Part shown: in pieces, positions 59,403 through 64,000 of the stretch
Numbering within the stretch: the first letter of the stretch is position 1
How the letters are laid out: each line of letters begins with the position of its first letter
Source of the DNA: CBDUXT01 sp965371245
GTDB taxonomy: Bacteria; Planctomycetota; Phycisphaerae; UBA1845
DNA: 64,000 nt
Assembly (NCBI GenBank): GCA_965371245.1
Contig: CBDUXT010000021.1
Span: forward strand, 1 to 64,000
Direction: 5' to 3'
The notes under the pieces: generated by a model
Databases searched by the model: none
The model's input: only the letters and a program-made list of their open reading frames with translations
What the model was told of the DNA's origin: nothing
Position numbers and translations under genes: made by a program

Positions 59403-60687
59403 GCCTGCACTCCCTTGCGTCGATGCGGGATCGAAGGCGCGAGACCCCGCTCACGATCGCGGCCGCGGCAAGTATCGCCAACATGGGCGTCGCGCCGAGC
59501 CGATACCGAACACTACCCACGAACACGCTGTGCAGCCCGCTGAAGTAGAGGGCCGGTAGGAGCAAGAACAACGCCGATCGCCATCCTCCCCACGTGGGGG
59601 TCCATGCGACCAGCAGGGCGCCCACTAGCGCCAGCGCGAACGTCGGCAGCGTCCAGGCGGCGGACACGAGTCGGGTCAGCCGCGACTGGTGGCTCTCGAC
59701 GTTTGGAAACGGGTTCCACATTCGTGCCAGCTTCACCGTGGCGAGCCTCATCATCCGACCCGGATCTTCCCGCATGGACACGAGCGACTCGCGCAGGAAG
59801 TAGCGATTCCATGCGACCTCGCTCTTGCCCAGGACGGCCGGCATCTGCTTGACGGACCCAAGGTCGCTTGCGCCGGTCGCCTGTGGACCCACCGCATCAT
59901 ACAACGAAATCCCGCCGCGCGTGGTCAACCAGGTCCACTCACCAATGACGCGTTGATTCCGCGCTGCCCAGGGAACGAGCGCAGCCGCCACGAGTCCGGC
60001 GGCACACACGGCGCCAAGCACGTTGCGCCGACGGAAGCTGCGTTGAAGGGCCGGAAACGCCATGGCCGCGAGCACCAAGCCCAAACTGGCTTCGCGAATG
60101 TACACGCACAGCGCGGCTGCAAGGCCGATAGCGGCCCATCGAAAGAGCGATCCGGAGCCGGCCACCACCACGGAGGCGAGTAGCCACCACAGCCCTGCCT
60201 CCGCGGTAACGAAAGGCGTCTCCGTGAGCAGCAGCGACGAGAAGAAGATGAGGAACGGGTCAAACGCCACCATCAGCCCAGCGATGACCCCGACGCGAGA
60301 CCCGCAGAGCGTGCCGGCGGCACCCGCGATGAAGACGGCCCCCAGTCCGCCAACGACCCACAGGACCACCTTTGCAAGGATTCGGCCATGCTCGAACGGC
60401 GCGAGGAACGAGAGCGCTACGGGAAAGAGCGGCATGCGCGTCGCCTGAAAGCCAAGTTCGTCGGGCAGGCCCCTGCCCGCCTGGAACGCCTCTGCCATCT
60501 CCCAGTATTGCTTCTCGTCGGGAAACTCGAGGGCACATGGGTCATCTGCCTTGACCAGACGCAGTGTGCCGAAGCCCGCGCGAGCCAGCACCGCGACCAG
60601 AAACACGGCGATCAGCCACCGCCGTCCCGGTGTCGGCGAGCGGCGCGCTTGTCCGCGCGGTCGTGAGACTGTGGCTGGGTCGCTCAC
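59392..60687 (-). CDS. GT-C family membrane glycosyltransferase (GT39-like)
   Basis: 431 residues from GTG 60687, which overlaps the tilS stop as GTGA; a longer reading frame would lie inside tilS. A basic tail precedes about 10 TM segments. FPDEKQYWEMAEAF in the first periplasmic loop carries the acidic pair typical of PMT_2/GT39 enzymes, and LTETPFVTAEAGLWWLLAS is the usual following helix. It likely uses a polyprenyl-phosphate-linked sugar. Translational coupling to tilS and the AsmA-like gene makes a three-gene operon. Confidence 0.85.
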   Translation of the reverse strand: MSDPATVSRPRGQARRSPTPGRRWLIAVFLVAVLARAGFGTLRLVKADDPCALEFPDEKQYWEMAEAFQAGRGLPDELGFQATRMPLFPVALSFLAPFEHGRILAKVVLWVVGGLGAVFIAGAAGTLCGSRVGVIAGLMVAFDPFLIFFSSLLLTETPFVTAEAGLWWLLASVVVAGSGSLFRWAAIGLAAALCVYIREASLGLVLAAMAFPALQRSFRRRNVLGAVCAAGLVAAALVPWAARNQRVIGEWTWLTTRGGISLYDAVGPQATGASDLGSVKQMPAVLGKSEVAWNRYFLRESLVSMREDPGRMMRLATVKLARMWNPFPNVESHQSRLTRLVSAAWTLPTFALALVGALLVAWTPTWGGWRSALFLLLPALYFSGLHSVFVGSVRYRLGATPMLAILAAAAIVSGVSRLRSRIDARECRHAD

Positions 60688-62120
60688 GGCTCCAGCGGCC
60701 TGGCCTGTAGATGCAGCACCGAGCGCGTCAACACCGTCATCTTGACGCGATCGTCGATGCGATGCCCGATGATCCAGATCGGACCGAGCTGGTCGCACAA
60801 CACGGCCACCCGGTCACGGGCCTTGGGATCGACCTTTCCGTCGGTCAGAAACTCCGAGAGCGTCTTGGAGCCCGGCGCCCCCAGGGGGTAGAAGCGCTCG
60901 CCCGCACGTCGCCTTCGCACAACGAGCGGCGGATGCACCGCTTCAAAATCGACGTATTCCTCCATCGGACCGTTGCTCTTTCGTAGCCGGACAATGTCAT
61001 CGGAGCCCACCCGGTCGATACTACAGTCGATCTTGAGTCGCCGGATCGGCAGGAGGGTTTGTCCGGGAAGATGAATCGCAATCTCGGCGGCGATCGCCTC
61101 GCGCGGTTCGTCGGAGGGGAACGCAAACAAGAGATGATGATAGCGCTTCTCGAGCGTCATGCCGCCCGGAAGCTGCAATTGCTTGCCGCTGACGGGCTCG
61201 GCGATCAGATCGAGTGCTTTGGCCAGGTGCGAAAAGGTCAGGTGCTGCTCGCCGAGTCCGAAGCAGCGATACCCCAAGCGGACCAGCTCGGTCTGCACAA
61301 TGCGGCTCTTGCGCGACAGGGCGTCCGCGTTGAGCACTAGGTTTTGATCCGTGCGAGAGATGATGAGCGACTCGAACGTACGCTCGACCGTTTCGCCGAG
61401 GTATTCATCGACCCATCGGGCTTGTTCGCCCAGGCGGGTCAGCGCTTCGCGCACCTGCGGGTTGACGGTTTCCTCGATGCGCGGAAGCAGATCGTTGCGG
61501 ATCCAGTTGCGCATCGGCTCGGTGGAGGTGTTGGTGCGGTCCTCTCGAAAGGCGACACCCGCATCGCCCAGATAGTCGCGAAGGTGCTTCCGCGTCAGCC
61601 GCAACAGCGGGCGGATCAGGCGAATGTCGCTGCCCACGCTGAGCGCGCGGCTTCGCCGGACGCCCAACAGACCGCGTATCCCCGTGCCACGCAGCACGCG
61701 GAACAGGATCGTTTCCGCATGATCGTCGGCGTGATGGCCGACCGCCACGACCTTCGAACCCACCTGAAGGGACAGCCGCTCAAAGAAGGCGTAGCGTTCG
61801 CGTCGCCCGACCTCCTCGACCCCGACGCCGTCGCGCTTGGCGATGCCGCCGATATCGCGCGTCTCGATCGTGCAGGGTAGGGACAAGGCGTCGGCCGCCG
61901 CTTGCACGAAGGCGGCATCCTTCTCCGCCTCCAGTCCGCGAAGCTGATGATTGAGATGGGCCACGTGCAGCCGAAGTGACCAATCCAGCCGCTGGTTGAG
62001 CGCCAACAGCAGGTGCAACAGCGCCATCGAATCGGCGCCGCCGGACACGCCGACCACGACGCGATCGTCGATCGCCAACAGGTTCTCGGCGGCGAGTTCC
62101 TGACCTAGGGCTTTGATCAT
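60684..62120 (-). CDS. tilS: tRNA(Ile)-lysidine synthetase
   Basis: 478 residues from ATG 62120; an upstream TTG at 62144 has no ribosome-binding site. It converts the wobble C of tRNA-Ile(CAU) to lysidine so that it reads AUA. The N-type ATP loop VSGGADS (25-31), HVAHLNHQLRG and VAVGHHADDHAETILFRVLRGTG are diagnostic, and the C-terminal domain (RAGERFYPLGAPGSKTLSEFLTDGKVD…IIGHRIDDRVK) is complete. Essential in most bacteria. Confidence 0.96.
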   Translation of the reverse strand: MIKALGQELAAENLLAIDDRVVVGVSGGADSMALLHLLLALNQRLDWSLRLHVAHLNHQLRGLEAEKDAAFVQAAADALSLPCTIETRDIGGIAKRDGVGVEEVGRRERYAFFERLSLQVGSKVVAVGHHADDHAETILFRVLRGTGIRGLLGVRRSRALSVGSDIRLIRPLLRLTRKHLRDYLGDAGVAFREDRTNTSTEPMRNWIRNDLLPRIEETVNPQVREALTRLGEQARWVDEYLGETVERTFESLIISRTDQNLVLNADALSRKSRIVQTELVRLGYRCFGLGEQHLTFSHLAKALDLIAEPVSGKQLQLPGGMTLEKRYHHLLFAFPSDEPREAIAAEIAIHLPGQTLLPIRRLKIDCSIDRVGSDDIVRLRKSNGPMEEYVDFEAVHPPLVVRRRRAGERFYPLGAPGSKTLSEFLTDGKVDPKARDRVAVLCDQLGPIWIIGHRIDDRVKMTVLTRSVLHLQARPLEP

Positions 62121-62335
62121 GTCGATGGATCCACGCAAGACCAAATGGGCCGTTCGGGTCCGTCGCGGCCGGACCCAAGGGACGGGCGGCGACGCTCCGC
62201 CGCCGATTGTGACGACAGCCCATCTATCTTACCCACCGCCGCTGGGCGTCTGTAGTGGTTTCTTGCGAAATCGTGGGCCGGTGGATCGCAGGTCGCTGTC
62301 ACGTGCCGAGTCCGACGGGAAACGGGCGTCACGCC

Positions 62336-62361
62336 TCCGGGATCAACGCCGCCGTTTCGCC
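62336..62361. repeat. 26-bp duplicate of the lpd 3' coding end
   Basis: Identical to 62521-62546, which encodes part of the lpd C-terminus (…GETAALIPE…). The copies are 185 bases apart, in direct orientation, and flank the palindromic repeat. Confidence 0.85.
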
Positions 62362-62370
62362 GACCATCTG

Positions 62371-62467
62371 TCAGAGCACAGGGCGCGAGCCCTGTGACCG
62401 GTCAGGTATCGCTACAGCGCTGTTGCTTGTTCGCATTGGGTCCGTGGGCTTGCGCCCACGGCTCTGA
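62371..62467. repeat. bipartite palindromic repeat (cleanest copy)
   Basis: TCAGAGC (62371-62377) opens and GCTCTGA (62461-62467) closes the element. Inside are two perfect 8-bp hairpins: CACAGGGC/GCCCTGTG (62377-62396, loop GCGA) and CCGTGGGC/GCCCACGG (62442-62461, loop TTGC). Confidence 0.8.
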
Positions 62468-62510
62468 CCAGGGGCCGCCTTCAAGATGCTTTCGCGACCT
62501 GCCAAAACCG

Positions 62511-63908
62511 TCACACGCTCTCCGGGATCAACGCCGCCGTTTCGCCCAGTGTCTCGGAAAGCGTGGGGTGCGGATGGATGATGGAGCGTAAGTCGTAGGC
62601 CACGGCGCCCATCTCGATCGCCAGAACCGCTTCGGAGATCATCTCGCCGGCGTGGGCTCCGCATATCGCGACGCCCAGCACCCGCTGGGTCGCTTTATCG
62701 ACCACCAGCTTGGTGACGCCGTCGGTCCGGCCGATGGAGACGGCCCGACCCGACGCGGACCACGGCAGCTTCTTGATGAAGACGTCGAGACCCTGCACTT
62801 TGGCTTCCGCCTCGGTGACGCCCGCCCATGCAATGGCGGGGTCGGTGAAGACCACGGCGGGGATGGCTCTGGGCTCGAAAACCGTGTCCTTGCCGGCCAG
62901 GCGGTCCGCCACGACCGTGCCCTCGTGCTGCGCCTTGTGTGCGAGCATGGGGTTGCCAATCACGTCGCCGATGGCGTGGATGTGGGGCGTGGCGGTCCGA
63001 AACCCGGCGTCCACTTTGATAAACCCCCGCTCGTCCGCTTGCACGCCGGCCTTGTCCAGTTGAAGCTCACGCGAGTTGGGGACGCGACCAACGGCCACCA
63101 GCACTTTGTCGAAGGTGCTGGACTTGGGCTTGTTTTTCCCCTCGAAGCTCACCTCGATCCCGGACTTCGCCTCTTTCATGCCGGTCACTCGGGTTTCCAG
63201 GGCGATCTCGGCGAAGTCGGCTTCGAGCCTTTTTTTGAGCGGACGCACCAGATCGGCATCCGCGCCCGGTAGCAAGCTCGGCGTCATTTCGACGACCGTG
63301 ACCTTCGACCCGAAGGCGGCATAGACCTGCCCCAGCTCGAGCCCGATGTATCCCCCGCCGATGACCAGAAGTGTCTTGGGAATGTCGGGCAGCTCCAAGG
63401 CCGTGCGCGAGGTGAGAACACGGGGCGAGTCGATCTGGATGCCCGTGAGCACGATCGAGCGCGAGCCGGTGGCGATGATCGCGCGCCGGAACTTGACGTG
63501 GGCAACCTCGCCTCCCTGGATGGCGACGTGCTTGTCGTCTTCGAACCGCGCGACACCCTGGATTCGATCGACCTTGTTTTTCTTGCAGAGCGTGTCGAGC
63601 CCACCGGCGAGCTTGGCGACCACCTTCTCCTTCCAGGCTCGAAGGGCGGCAACGTCCAGCTTGGGCTTTGGGAAGTCGATTCCGATCGCCTTGGCCGCGG
63701 CGGCGGCATGCAGCGTTTCCGCCACGCTCAGATACGTTTTCGAGGGGATGCAGCCGCGGTGCAGGCAAACCCCACCGAGCCCCGACTCCGCATCGATGAT
63801 CGTTGTGTGAATGCCGTGCGACGCGGCCCGGAACGCGGCGTGGTATCCACCGGGTCCGCCGCCGATGACCAGCAGATCCGTATCCTGCGTGAACTCACCC
63901 ATGACCAT
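62511..63908 (-). CDS. lpd: dihydrolipoyl dehydrogenase
   Basis: 465 residues from ATG 63908, 8 bases after GGAAGGG; other in-frame starts lie nearby. This is the E3 subunit of 2-oxoacid dehydrogenase or glycine cleavage complexes. The FAD motif VIGGGPGGYHAA (14-25), the redox disulfide Cys48/Cys53 in GGVCLHRGCIPSK, the NAD motif VIGGGYIGLELG, the second FAD motif HAIGDV and the catalytic HPHPTLSE near the C-terminus are all present. No E1 or E2 gene is in view. Confidence 0.96.
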   Translation of the reverse strand: MVMGEFTQDTDLLVIGGGPGGYHAAFRAASHGIHTTIIDAESGLGGVCLHRGCIPSKTYLSVAETLHAAAAAKAIGIDFPKPKLDVAALRAWKEKVVAKLAGGLDTLCKKNKVDRIQGVARFEDDKHVAIQGGEVAHVKFRRAIIATGSRSIVLTGIQIDSPRVLTSRTALELPDIPKTLLVIGGGYIGLELGQVYAAFGSKVTVVEMTPSLLPGADADLVRPLKKRLEADFAEIALETRVTGMKEAKSGIEVSFEGKNKPKSSTFDKVLVAVGRVPNSRELQLDKAGVQADERGFIKVDAGFRTATPHIHAIGDVIGNPMLAHKAQHEGTVVADRLAGKDTVFEPRAIPAVVFTDPAIAWAGVTEAEAKVQGLDVFIKKLPWSASGRAVSIGRTDGVTKLVVDKATQRVLGVAICGAHAGEMISEAVLAIEMGAVAYDLRSIIHPHPTLSETLGETAALIPESV

Positions 63909-64000
63909 GAAGATCACCCTTCCAGTTGGCGCGTGTCGGCCGGTTTCCAGGCGGTACGGTCAGCCACGGTTCGGTGACGGCCGCACGTCCTCCGGCACCG

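Larger units (their letters stand above)
62121..62510. other. gap between tilS and lpd
   Basis: 390 bases without a gene. It holds a 26-base duplicate of the lpd 3' end (62336-62361) and the palindromic repeat at 62371-62467. Confidence 0.6.

Noticed and set aside
1..64000. CRISPR arrays, rRNA genes or a replication origin
   Set aside because: No regularly spaced short repeats, no rRNA-like sequence and no cluster of DnaA-box-like motifs were seen.

Overview
This is a GC-rich bacterial chromosome segment. I infer a member of the Planctomycetota or a close relative. The evidence is a spirochaete/Firmicutes-like flagellar gene order, a decayed integrase starting with the PKLTKR-type N-terminus, a decayed ISAzo13-family ('Rhodopirellula-type') transposase, a large K+-dependent membrane pyrophosphatase with an insertion, and dispersed palindromic repeats. 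DapF implies a diaminopimelate pathway. Taxonomy is inferred from gene families, not shown by a marker gene.

Region 1 (1-31.5 kb) is almost entirely one co-directional flagellar locus on the + strand. It follows a partial gene and an S-adenosylmethionine hydroxide adenosyltransferase. A TPR protein, a FlgN-like chaperone, a soluble histidine kinase and an NtrC-type regulator (FlgSR/FleSR-like) precede a textbook sigma-54 promoter just before flgB. Then follow flgB-flgC-fliE-fliF-fliG-fliH-fliI-fliJ-motE-like-fliK-flgD-flgE-flbD-motA-motB-fliL-fliN-fliO-fliP-fliQ-fliR-flhB-flhA-flhF-flhG, a small two-TM protein, fliA and a small acidic protein. Together they give the MS ring, switch, export gate and ATPase, hook, stator, placement GTPases and sigma-28. 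fliM, the P/L-ring genes, filament genes and chemotaxis genes are not in the window. The FliN here carries two copies of the FliM/FliY-type CheY-binding motif. Most genes overlap or nearly touch; the few larger gaps are rich in inverted repeats, one pair of which is interleaved like an H-type pseudoknot.

Region 2 (31.5-37.4 kb) holds dapF, a secreted VIT/vWA protein and, convergent to it, a secreted M1-like peptidase homologue that has kept HEXXH but lost the third zinc ligand.

Region 3 (37.7-47.5 kb) is an accessory, decaying island. It has tRNA-Ile next to a frameshifted integrase, a deleted ISAzo13 transposase, a 924-residue helical lipoprotein with a strong terminator, fragments of RecB-like, IS110-like and IS630-like genes, tRNA-Lys, a GT-C glycosyltransferase, and a 5'-truncated C69 dipeptidase. 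Two 186-bp direct repeats (about 96 % identical) bracket the glycosyltransferase and the truncated peptidase.

Region 4 (47.5-64 kb) is metabolic and envelope-related: APS kinase with an SLC13 transporter, adenine phosphoribosyltransferase, the membrane pyrophosphatase, a TlpA-like thioredoxin, a DUF368 (PopT-like) lipid carrier transporter, a tilS / GT-C glycosyltransferase / giant AsmA-like operon, and dihydrolipoyl dehydrogenase.
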